23,437 nucleotides of DNA from an uncultured Lachnospiraceae bacterium. Lineage in GTDB: Bacteria > Bacillota > Clostridia > Lachnospirales > Lachnospiraceae. The notes below the pieces were generated by a model. That model did no database searches. It saw only the letters and a program-made list of their open reading frames with translations, and was not told the DNA's origin. Position numbers and translations under genes: made by a program. This document shows, piece after piece, positions 1 through 7,177 of the stretch (the stretch's first letter is position 1; every line of letters starts with the position of its first letter). The stretch lies in the NCBI GenBank assembly GCA_910585765.1, contig CAJUES010000054.1:1-23437 (forward strand), given 5' to 3'.

Positions 1-582
1 TACCATGAATATTTTGAGCGAACAAGCCAGAGCCTGTATAAGAGCAAGAAAGTAACAATGCCAAAACCAGAATTATATATCATCTACACAGGCAATAAAG
101 GCAGGAAACCCGATACAATATCGTTGTCTAAAGAATTTTTTGATGGTGCGGATATTGATATTAATGTGAGAGCAAAGGTCATCTATGAGAGTGACACAGA
201 GGATATTATTAACCAATATATTATTTTTTGTAAAGTTTTTGATGAACAGAGAAAACTGTATGGAATGACAGAGCAGACAGTGAAGGAAACAATCCGTATT
301 TGCAAGGATAGGAATGTTTTAAAAGAATATTTGATCAAGCGGGAAGTGGAGGTAGTGACAATTATGATGAGTTTATTTAATGATGAGCAGATAATGAAAA
401 CATATTGGAAAGATATGGAAAATACTCTTACTGATAAAATTACTCATGATAAAGACCGAGAAACAGCCGAAAGGTTGATAAAAAAAGGAAAAATGTCATT
501 GGAAGATATTGCGGATTGTGTTCCGTCATTATCTCTTGAAGAATTAAGAGAAATTGAAGCCGAGGTTATGCAGTTAGCATAA
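1..582 (+). CDS. Rpn/PD-(D/E)XK-type nuclease or transposase-like protein, 3' part (5' end outside the window)
   Basis: The frame is open from base 1 (first residues YHEYFERTSQSLYKSKKV) and runs through the ATG at 58, so this is the C-terminal 193 residues of a longer protein and the ATG at 58 is probably not the real start. The stretch around PKPELYIIYTG, then the DIINQYIIFCKVF and ETIRICKDRNVLKEYL segments, resembles the Rpn family (recombination-promoting nuclease/putative transposase). The catalytic PD-(D/E)XK core would lie upstream and cannot be seen. The C-terminus is a charged helical tail (AERLIKKGKMSLEDIADCV), as in many family members. Base composition is AT-rich, like the two ABC genes that follow. 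Family assignment is from memory of typical sequences; an unrelated protein is possible but less likely. Confidence 0.72.
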   Translation, partial: YHEYFERTSQSLYKSKKVTMPKPELYIIYTGNKGRKPDTISLSKEFFDGADIDINVRAKVIYESDTEDIINQYIIFCKVFDEQRKLYGMTEQTVKETIRICKDRNVLKEYLIKREVEVVTIMMSLFNDEQIMKTYWKDMENTLTDKITHDKDRETAERLIKKGKMSLEDIADCVPSLSLEELREIEAEVMQLA

Positions 583-616
583 TCAGGGAAACAATTTAAT
601 ATCAAAATAACATTGC

Positions 617-728
617 GCAAATAACAGTGAATCCAGCACCTGCTATTTGCACCAGTCCTGCGTTGTCGTCAGTCAACAACGCCACCGCATCGCCTCCTTC
701 CTCCGCCTTGCACTGATACAAATATCAG
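617..728. repeat. Hairpin-rich non-coding element, possible interspersed repeat
   Basis: The 216-base gap between the nuclease-like gene and the ABC ATPase holds three consecutive inverted repeats. GCAAATA at 617-623 pairs with TATTTGC at 644-650. GCGTTGT at 660-666 pairs with ACAACGC at 676-682. CTGATA at 713-718 pairs with TATCAG at 723-728 around a CAAA loop. The middle (about 684-710) is C/T-rich on this strand and G/A-rich on the other. It is locally richer in GC than its flanks and has no convincing open frame. It may be a small dispersed repeat or a structured RNA; only one copy is seen in this window. Confidence 0.45.
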
Positions 729-798
729 GCACTTTGTATACGAGGATTAAGAAAACGCTGTACTTGTAATATTTGTTGAAATAAGGAATCATAGAAAA

Positions 799-1683
799 AT
801 GTTAAAAATTCAGGATCTGAGGAAAGTATATAAAAAAACCGTTGCTTTGCAGGGTGTGTCTTTTTCCGTGGAATCGAAATCTGCAATTGGGCTGATCGGG
901 GACAACGGAGCAGGTAAAACAACATTAATTAAGTGCATCAGCGGGCTTGTTGCGCCGACATCAGGAAGTGTATATTTTAATGATGTGAATCTGATCAAAA
1001 ATCCCAAATATATCCACAATACAGTGGGTGCTTTACTGGAAGGAGCCAGGAATCTGTATAATTTCCTGACCGTGGACTATAATCTGAATTATTTTGGCTA
1101 TCTGAATCAGTTATCTTCAAAAGAGATATCAGATAGAAAAGCTTATTTGTTAAAACTGTTTGATGCGGAAAAATATAAGGATCAGCCAGTCAATGAGTTG
1201 TCAAGGGGAACACAGCAGAAGATTGCATTAATGGTGACATTGATGAAAAATCCCCAACTTCTTATTTTGGATGAACCCACGTTGGGATTGGACTTGATCG
1301 CAACAATGAGAATGACAGATCTACTTAGACAGATCATTTGCGAGGAGCAAAAAACAGTGATTCTCATATCTCATGACATGACGCTGGTTTCCAGTTTATG
1401 TGACCGGGTTGTATATTTGAAAAATGGTAAAGTGGATTTTGATGAACAGATTAACTCGATCGTGAACGAAAATATTTATGAAGTAAAGATAAAAGCAGAT
1501 CATTCGATGGAAGACGAGATTAAAAATTTTGACTTTCCATTTAGGATGGAAGATGGGATTTATGTGCTTGAAGTGAATGATATGGATAGGATGATGAAAA
1601 ACAGAATATTGAAGGAGAATATTATATCGATTGAAAAGCAGGTAAATGATCTGGCGCATTTTATTAGGATGAGGGGTTTATAG
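799..1683 (+). CDS. ABC transporter ATP-binding protein (ABC-2/NatA-like)
   Basis: A 294-residue cytoplasmic ATPase that should power the permease encoded next. Walker A GDNGAGKT lies at about 34-41, the signature LSRGT at 134-138 (a common variant of LSGGQ), Walker B LLILDE at 154-159 followed by PTLGLD, and the switch histidine in ISHDM at 192. About 80 residues follow the nucleotide-binding core, as in exporters of the CcmA/NatA/bacitracin-resistance type. AAGGA at 783-787 precedes the ATG by 11 bases. The permease start lies 4 bases after the stop, so the two are co-transcribed. The substrate cannot be told; drug, peptide or bacteriocin export is usual for this class. The gene is AT-rich compared with those after 2600. 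Confidence 0.9.
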   Translation: MLKIQDLRKVYKKTVALQGVSFSVESKSAIGLIGDNGAGKTTLIKCISGLVAPTSGSVYFNDVNLIKNPKYIHNTVGALLEGARNLYNFLTVDYNLNYFGYLNQLSSKEISDRKAYLLKLFDAEKYKDQPVNELSRGTQQKIALMVTLMKNPQLLILDEPTLGLDLIATMRMTDLLRQIICEEQKTVILISHDMTLVSSLCDRVVYLKNGKVDFDEQINSIVNENIYEVKIKADHSMEDEIKNFDFPFRMEDGIYVLEVNDMDRMMKNRILKENIISIEKQVNDLAHFIRMRGL

Positions 1684-1687
1684 AACA

Positions 1688-2467
1688 ATGCGAAGACTTA
1701 TAAAAGCAGAATGGACAATGTTATTGGGGGAGATCAGACAATATTATCTTAACTATATTTTTTACAATGCCGGTATGGTAATATTGTTTTTGGGTCTATT
1801 TTATAATTATTATTATGAAGCGAGTGATACAAAGGTATTAGCGATGCTCATTTGTGCAATATTGTGGCAAATCTGCACGAACGGAATCCAATACTTATGT
1901 TATTTGATCCAGGATGAGGCGATGATGGGAACACTAGAGCAAATGTTCCTGACTAAAACTAACTTTTTTGCAATTCTCTTTTCAAAAATATTTGTCAATT
2001 TATTGTTTGTTATTTTAAAAGGAACGCTTTTATTCTTTGTTTGCACACTTTTGTTTCATAAAGGTTCTATGCTGATGTCCGTTGGTCTGATGAAATATAT
2101 AGAGATCATTACTATCATAGTTATTACCCTATTTTCCTTTTATTGTATTGGGGGAGTATTTGGCGGGCTGAGTTTATACTATAAACGGATATCGTCGATT
2201 CTCAATGTGGTTGATTATTTTCTGTTGATGTTTACAGGAATCATTGGTGATATTCACAGTTACAATCCGATCCTTCAATACATTATAAGAATAATGCCTA
2301 TAACCAATGCGAATATATTGATCAATGAGATATTGAGTGATCGTGTTAAAGCAGGAGACGTGATATTGTTTGTGGTAACTGCTTTTGCCTTTATTGTTGC
2401 TGGAATAGTTGTATTGAACCTGTTGATCAGGAAAGCAAAAAAGGAAGGGAAGTTAGGGCAATATTAG
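1688..2467 (+). CDS. ABC-2-type transporter permease
   Basis: A 259-residue, strongly hydrophobic protein with about six membrane segments (roughly residues 20-45, 52-75, 98-125, 140-162, 170-190 and 225-247). It ends in a basic tail (RKAKKEGKLGQY), which fits a cytoplasmic C-terminus. It lacks an ATPase domain and directly follows the ATPase gene, with AGGGG at about 1671-1675 as a possible ribosome site. By layout it is the membrane half of an ABC-2-type exporter; the sequence gives no clear substrate clue. No accessory peptide, immunity or processing gene lies next to it, so a bacteriocin-immunity role would be guesswork. Confidence 0.8.
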   Translation: MRRLIKAEWTMLLGEIRQYYLNYIFYNAGMVILFLGLFYNYYYEASDTKVLAMLICAILWQICTNGIQYLCYLIQDEAMMGTLEQMFLTKTNFFAILFSKIFVNLLFVILKGTLLFFVCTLLFHKGSMLMSVGLMKYIEIITIIVITLFSFYCIGGVFGGLSLYYKRISSILNVVDYFLLMFTGIIGDIHSYNPILQYIIRIMPITNANILINEILSDRVKAGDVILFVVTAFAFIVAGIVVLNLLIRKAKKEGKLGQY

Positions 2468-2514
2468 GCGGAAAGTACTGTTACGAAAAATGGACAGTAG
2501 CATAAAATGTTCCA

Positions 2515-2543
2515 TTGTGTTACTGCAAAGTATGTGATAAAAT
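2515..2543 (+). promoter_or_regulatory. Candidate sigma-A promoter for the acetyltransferase gene
   Basis: TTGTGT at 2515-2520, a 17-base spacer, then TAAAAT at 2538-2543 with an extended-minus-10 TG at 2535-2536. Transcription would start near 2550, about 58 bases before the ATG at 2608. The -35 matches only three of six bases, but the extended -10 is good. It sits at the boundary between the AT-rich segment and the GC-richer region. Confidence 0.5.
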
Positions 2544-2607
2544 TTGGGTATTACGGATAACGTATCACAGAAACTGACATATTCGTACAGAAAGGGTGTG
2601 ATGGAAA

Positions 2608-3111
2608 ATGATCTGCGCGATCAGGAAATGGAAGTTGTCGGACGCGGGCGATCTGGCGGCGGCGCTTTCGAATAAAAAGATACAGGATAACCTTCGGGAC
2701 GGGCTGCCGTACCCGTACACAGAGCAGGACGGAGCGGACTTTATCGCCGCCATGCTTGCGGCGGATGAAAACGATACATTTGCCTTTGCGGTCACGGTGG
2801 AGGATCGGGCGATCGGCAGCATCGGCGCGTTCCGCCAGCAAAACATTCACAGGCAGACCGCCGAGATGGGATATTATATAGCAGAGGCGTACTGGGGCAG
2901 AGGGATCATGACGGAGGCAGTGCGGCAGACTTGCGCGTACGTCTTTGCACAGAGCGATATCATGCGCATCTACGCAGAGCCATTTGCATATAATACAGCG
3001 TCGTGCAGGGTGCTTGAAAAGGCAGGATTTCAGTATGAGGGCACACTGCAAAACAACGCGGTCAAGAACGGCAAGGTTCTTGATATGAAGATGTACGCGC
3101 TGTTGAAATGA
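2608..3111 (+). CDS. GNAT-family N-acetyltransferase (RimJ/RimL-like)
   Basis: A 167-residue protein with the GNAT fold. The central EMGYYIAEAYWGRGIMTEAV segment (about 93-112) contains the acetyl-CoA-binding motif (GRGIMTEA). It is followed by IYAEPFAYNTASCRVLEKAGF (about 131-151), the Asn and Lys-Ala-Gly-Phe signature of RimJ/RimL-type enzymes. Such proteins acetylate amino groups of proteins, antibiotics or small molecules; the acceptor cannot be told here. AAGGG at 2592-2596 lies 11 bases before the chosen ATG. An earlier ATG at 2601 is in another frame and stops after 24 codons. It precedes the drug-exporter pair by about 65 bases with no visible terminator, so co-transcription is possible. 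Confidence 0.88.
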   Translation: MICAIRKWKLSDAGDLAAALSNKKIQDNLRDGLPYPYTEQDGADFIAAMLAADENDTFAFAVTVEDRAIGSIGAFRQQNIHRQTAEMGYYIAEAYWGRGIMTEAVRQTCAYVFAQSDIMRIYAEPFAYNTASCRVLEKAGFQYEGTLQNNAVKNGKVLDMKMYALLK

Positions 3112-3176
3112 CCGGGGGCTGTCTGCAAAAGTGATTATATCAGATCCCATATGAAACGAAAGGATATTTGGGGAAG

Positions 3177-4940
3177 ATGGAACAATTTCGATTTATCTGG
3201 CAGTATGTTAAGCGGCATAAATGGCAGTATCTGGCCGGGGTCATCACGCTGTTCATACTGGATTTTGCCAACCTCTACATACCGAAAGTGACAGGCGTCA
3301 TCACGGACGGACTCGCCGCCCATACAATGAACATGGAGGGCGTGCTCCGCAATATCGGGATCATACTCGGGATCGGTCTGACGCTGGCGGTGGGGCGTTT
3401 TTTGTGGCGCTATTTCATTTTCGGGGCATCTCGGTCGATCGAGCACGAGATCCGCGACAACATGTTTGCACATCTGGAAACGCTCGACGTGGAGTACTAC
3501 AACGAGCACAAGACCGGCGATCTCATGACGCGCTTTACGAGCGATCTGAACGCGGTGCGCATGGCGATCGGACCGGCTGTCATCGCGGCGTTTGACGCGG
3601 TGGTCATGACCGTGATGGTGATCGGACAGATGATGGTCTATGTCAATGTCAAGCTGACGCTCATCGCCATCATTCCGATGATCTTCATCGCGTTCGGGGA
3701 GCTGTATTACGGCAAGATCATGCAAAAGCGCTATCTGGAGCGGCAGGAGGCAGTGTCCGACCTCACGGATTTTGTGCAGGAGAGCTTTTCCGGCGTGCGC
3801 GTTGTGAAGGCGTTCGTGCGCGAGCGGGCGCAGATCAGAGCGTTTGCCGGGGCAAACGCCAACGCGAAAATGAAAAACCTGCGGATCGCCCGGATGGAGT
3901 CGATCGTCATTCCGCTGCTCGATGTGGTCATCGGCATCAGCAGCCTGCTCACGCTGCTGTACGGCGGTTTTCTCGCGCTCACCGGGGAGATCACGATCGG
4001 CCGGTTTGTCGCGTTCAACCAGTATATCATGATGCTCGTGTGGCCGATGCTCGCCTGCGGCGAGGCGATCAACATGTTCTCGCAGGGCGGTGCGGGCATC
4101 AGGCGCATACAGGAGGTGTTTGAGGAGGAGCCGGAGATCGCCGACACAGCGCCTGCGGCGAAGGTGAGCGGGATCAGGGGGGATATATGTCTGAGGCACC
4201 TCACTTTTATCCACAGGGGGCACAGTGAGCCGACCTTAAAGGATATCAGCCTGGACATCAAGGCGGGGACGACGCTTGCCGTGATCGGGCGCACGGGAAA
4301 CGGCAAGTCGACGCTCGTCAATCTGCTGCTGCATCTCTACAACACAAAGCCTGGCATGATCTTCATCGACGGAAGGGATATCAACAGCATTCCGCTCAAA
4401 ACACTGCGCGAAAATATCGCTTACGTGCCGCAGGACAATTTCCTGTTTTCCGACACCCTGAAATCCAACATTGCATTCGGCACGGACAACGAGGAGATGG
4501 ATGAGATCATCAGGGCGACCAAGACGGCGTGCATCCACGACAATATCATCGCGTTTCCCGACGGATATGACACGGTTGTGGGGGAGCGGGGCGTCACGCT
4601 GTCGGGCGGTCAGAAGCAGAGGAGTTCGATCGCGCGCGCATTGAAGAAGGACGCGCCGATCCTGATCCTCGACGATGCGCTCTCCGCGGTGGACACGGAC
4701 ACGGAGGAGAAAATATTGCGGAATCTCAAGGAAAACAGGCGCGGAAAGACGACGATCCTGATCGCGCACCGCATTTCTACCATACAGAATGCCGACACCA
4801 TTCTCGTGCTGGAGGACGGGGAGGCAAAAGAGTGCGGCAGCCACAGGGAACTGATGGCGCTTGGCGGTATTTATAAGGAAATGTTTGAGAAACAGCAGCT
4901 TGAAGCCGCGAAAAGCATGGCAATGGCGGAGGTGGAATAA
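3177..4940 (+). CDS. Heterodimeric ABC exporter subunit with degenerate ATP site (BmrC/YheI-like)
   Basis: A 587-residue fused exporter half: transmembrane domain about 15-300 with six helices, nucleotide-binding domain about 330-570. Walker A GRTGNGKST is at 371-379, signature LSGGQ at 475-479, Walker B ILILDD at 495-500 and the H-loop histidine at 531. Position 500 is Asp instead of the catalytic Glu. That is the known hallmark of the degenerate-site subunit in BmrCD, LmrCD and TM287/288 pumps. The start is set at ATG 3177, 12 bases after AAAGGA at 3159-3164. An in-frame TTG at 3168 would add three residues but lies too close to that site. It is separated from its partner by one base, so the two form one operon and probably one multidrug or lipid-linked efflux pump. 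Confidence 0.92.
   Translation: MEQFRFIWQYVKRHKWQYLAGVITLFILDFANLYIPKVTGVITDGLAAHTMNMEGVLRNIGIILGIGLTLAVGRFLWRYFIFGASRSIEHEIRDNMFAHLETLDVEYYNEHKTGDLMTRFTSDLNAVRMAIGPAVIAAFDAVVMTVMVIGQMMVYVNVKLTLIAIIPMIFIAFGELYYGKIMQKRYLERQEAVSDLTDFVQESFSGVRVVKAFVRERAQIRAFAGANANAKMKNLRIARMESIVIPLLDVVIGISSLLTLLYGGFLALTGEITIGRFVAFNQYIMMLVWPMLACGEAINMFSQGGAGIRRIQEVFEEEPEIADTAPAAKVSGIRGDICLRHLTFIHRGHSEPTLKDISLDIKAGTTLAVIGRTGNGKSTLVNLLLHLYNTKPGMIFIDGRDINSIPLKTLRENIAYVPQDNFLFSDTLKSNIAFGTDNEEMDEIIRATKTACIHDNIIAFPDGYDTVVGERGVTLSGGQKQRSSIARALKKDAPILILDDALSAVDTDTEEKILRNLKENRRGKTTILIAHRISTIQNADTILVLEDGEAKECGSHRELMALGGIYKEMFEKQQLEAAKSMAMAEVE
4928..4933 (+). promoter_or_regulatory. Ribosome binding site that fixes the start of the second exporter subunit
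   Basis: GGAGGT at 4928-4933, inside the last codons of the first exporter gene, lies 8 bases before the ATG at 4942. This favours that start over an earlier in-frame ATG at 4861, which would lie deep inside the upstream gene. Confidence 0.8.
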
Positions 4941-4941
4941 A

Positions 4942-6687
4942 ATGAAACGGTTGTTGGGCTATTTAAAACCGCATAAGTGGATGATGCTCCTCTCCTCAGT
5001 GCTTGTCATCGCGCTGATCGGTGTGGAGCTCTACAAGCCGATCATCATCGGAAATGCCATCGACGATTACATCGGCAGTTACGGGCAGCCGGGCGTGGAT
5101 CTCGGGATGGAGGAGGCTTTCGGCGGGATCCTGCGCGCGGGGGGACTGTACGCTCTGATGCTCCTGCTGGGCTTTGTGTTCAACGCCTCCAACACATGGA
5201 TCCTGCAGAATATCGGGCAGTCCATCATCTACAGGATGCGCGAGGAGGTCTTTGCGCACATTCACACACTCTCCGTCAACTTTTTCAACACGCAGCCAGT
5301 CGGCAAGCTCGTGACGAGGGTGTCCAATGACACGGAGGCGGTCAACGAGCTGTTTTCGCAGATACTGGCAAAGCTTTTCAAAAACTCGGTGAAGATCATC
5401 GGCTTTGCGGTCGTGATGCTCTCGATCAATGTGCGCATGGCGCTGTATTCGTTTCTGCTGATTCCGTTTGTGACAGGGCTGACGTTCTTTTTCCGCTATA
5501 TGTCCAGAAAGGCGTACCGTCTGACAAGGACGCGCATCACGGAGCTGAACACATTTCTGTCCGAGCATATCTCGGGCATGAAGCTGATCCAGATCTTTGC
5601 GCGGGAGCGGGAGAAATATCAGGAATTTGAAGATAAGAGCGAGCAGCTTTTCCGGGCAAACTGGCGCGAGGTCATGACCTTTGCCATTTTCCGACCGTCG
5701 ATCTACATGCTGTCTGTCTTTGCGATGGTCATCGTGATCGGGCAGGGCAGCGCGTCCGTGCTGGCGGGGACAGTCTCGCTGGGAACGCTGTTTGTGTTCA
5801 TCAACTATATCAGCTCCTTTTTCGAGCCGATCCAGGAGCTCGCAGAGCAGTTTGGTACGCTGCAGTCCTCCCTCGCGTCGGCGGAGAAGATCTTCGCGAT
5901 CCTGGACGAGAAGCCGGAGATCGTGAATCCCGAAAATCCGAGAGCGGTCACGATCCAGGGCAGGATCGAATTCAGGCATGTCTGGTTTGCCTACGAGAAG
6001 GACGACTACATATTAAAGGATGTGAGCTTTCTCATAGAGCCGGGCGAGAAGGTGGCGTTTGTCGGGGCGACCGGCGCCGGAAAGTCTTCGATACTCAATC
6101 TGATCGGGCGCTATTATGATATCCAGCGCGGGGAGATCCTGATCGACGGCGTGAACATCAGGGAGATCGACAAGGATGCCCTGCGGCAGGCGATCGGTCA
6201 GGTGCAGCAGGACGTGTTCATCTTTACCGGGGATATCAAGGGCAATATCTCGCTGGGCAGCGAGGATATCTCACAGGAGGAGATCGAGCGCGCAGCCCAC
6301 ATCGTGAACGCGGATTCCTTTATCAACAAGATGCCAAACGGGTTTGACGAGCCGGTGACGGAGCGCGGCAGCACGCTCTCCGCGGGTCAGCGCCAGCTCA
6401 TCTCCTTTGCGCGGACGCTCGCTTACCAGCCGACGATCCTCGTGCTGGACGAGGCGACCGCGAACATCGATACCGAGACGGAGAGTCTGATCACCGAGGC
6501 GCTCGAAAAGCTGATGGAGGGACGCACGACCATCATGGTGGCACACCGCCTCTCCACGATCCAGCACGCCGACAAGATCATCGTCATGCACAAGGGTGAG
6601 ATCCGGGAGAGCGGATCGCACCAGGAACTGCTTCAGCTGGGCGGCATGTACAAGAAGCTGTATGATCTGCAGCTTGCGGAGGCGTGA
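4942..6687 (+). CDS. Heterodimeric ABC exporter subunit with canonical catalytic Glu (BmrD/YheH-like)
   Basis: A 581-residue partner of the preceding gene: six-helix transmembrane domain about 12-310, ATPase domain about 340-565. Walker A GATGAGKSS is at 375-383, signature LSAGQ at 479-483, Walker B ILVLDE at 499-504 with the catalytic Glu at 504, and the H-loop His at 535. The signature departs from LSGGQ, while the partner has a perfect signature but lacks the Glu. In a heterodimer both defects fall in the same ATP site, leaving one active site, as known for BmrCD and TM287/288. The pump should sit in the cytoplasmic membrane and export hydrophobic compounds; the actual substrate is unknown. 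Confidence 0.92.
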   Translation: MKRLLGYLKPHKWMMLLSSVLVIALIGVELYKPIIIGNAIDDYIGSYGQPGVDLGMEEAFGGILRAGGLYALMLLLGFVFNASNTWILQNIGQSIIYRMREEVFAHIHTLSVNFFNTQPVGKLVTRVSNDTEAVNELFSQILAKLFKNSVKIIGFAVVMLSINVRMALYSFLLIPFVTGLTFFFRYMSRKAYRLTRTRITELNTFLSEHISGMKLIQIFAREREKYQEFEDKSEQLFRANWREVMTFAIFRPSIYMLSVFAMVIVIGQGSASVLAGTVSLGTLFVFINYISSFFEPIQELAEQFGTLQSSLASAEKIFAILDEKPEIVNPENPRAVTIQGRIEFRHVWFAYEKDDYILKDVSFLIEPGEKVAFVGATGAGKSSILNLIGRYYDIQRGEILIDGVNIREIDKDALRQAIGQVQQDVFIFTGDIKGNISLGSEDISQEEIERAAHIVNADSFINKMPNGFDEPVTERGSTLSAGQRQLISFARTLAYQPTILVLDEATANIDTETESLITEALEKLMEGRTTIMVAHRLSTIQHADKIIVMHKGEIRESGSHQELLQLGGMYKKLYDLQLAEA

Positions 6688-6738
6688 GCAGGTATAAACA
6701 TTTTTCGGTAAAAAAATCAGGAGGTTCTTGACCGTCTT

Positions 6739-7128
6739 GTGGAGGAGCGCGTGCTGGTGTGGAATGCGGAGGTGTCAAGGCAGCAGAGCGATGTCATGCA
6801 GGAAAAAAGTGATGATATGGCAAAGATCATGGAGGTGGCAAGGCGCATCGGAAAGGGTGCGAAAGTGCCGGCTTCGGATGAGAAGAAGCTGATGGACTAC
6901 AGCATGGAAGTGTATCTGGCGGCAAAGAACCTCGCTATGCTCAATGAGCGTAAAAAAAGAGAGAAGTACAAATCCCTGTGGGAGGATGAGGACGACAGAC
7001 AGCGGCAGGAGTATGACCCGCAGGAAAAGGCGGAAAATGCAGAGACAAGTGTCGGTCTGCCGGACACTTCACCTGTCGGGGGGGTTGACGAGATCCTGTC
7101 GGAGGGTGCTGACACACCGATGGAATAA
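6739..7128 (+). CDS. Small charged protein of unknown function
   Basis: A 129-residue, highly charged, probably helical soluble protein (MAKIMEVARRIGKG, then KKLMDYSMEVYLAAKNLAML and a Lys/Glu-rich stretch) with a disordered acidic tail. I do not recognise a family. The only reasonable start in the frame is GTG 6739, which lies 14 bases after AGGAGG at 6719-6724; ATG 6796 is the alternative. The codons just upstream (Gln-Glu-Val-Leu-Asp-Arg-Leu) read like coding sequence, so the start could be atypical or shifted by a sequencing error. It lies between the exporter and the sensor kinase, 49 bases ahead of the latter, and could share its transcript. Confidence 0.62.
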   Translation: MEERVLVWNAEVSRQQSDVMQEKSDDMAKIMEVARRIGKGAKVPASDEKKLMDYSMEVYLAAKNLAMLNERKKREKYKSLWEDEDDRQRQEYDPQEKAENAETSVGLPDTSPVGGVDEILSEGADTPME

Positions 7129-7177
7129 TATTTGGAAGTCGGTTTCGTGAGGGCGGGGCAGATGAGGAGGTATACGG

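Noticed and set aside
734..770. Possible promoter for the first ABC operon (TTGTAT at 734-739 and TGTAAT at 765-770)
   Set aside because: The spacer is 25 bases, too long for a normal sigma-A promoter, and no better -35 fits the -10-like box.
2476..2499. TACTGT/ACAGTA inverted repeat after the ABC permease as a terminator
   Set aside because: Six pairs with a 12-base loop and no T-run; could be chance in AT-rich DNA.
3135..4223. Long minus-strand open frame (362 codons) opposite the first exporter gene, and a similar one at 4996-5979
   Set aside because: Both lie entirely or almost entirely opposite well-supported ABC exporter genes, have low-complexity His/Arg/Asp-rich translations and match no family. 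They are shadows caused by GC-rich codon use.
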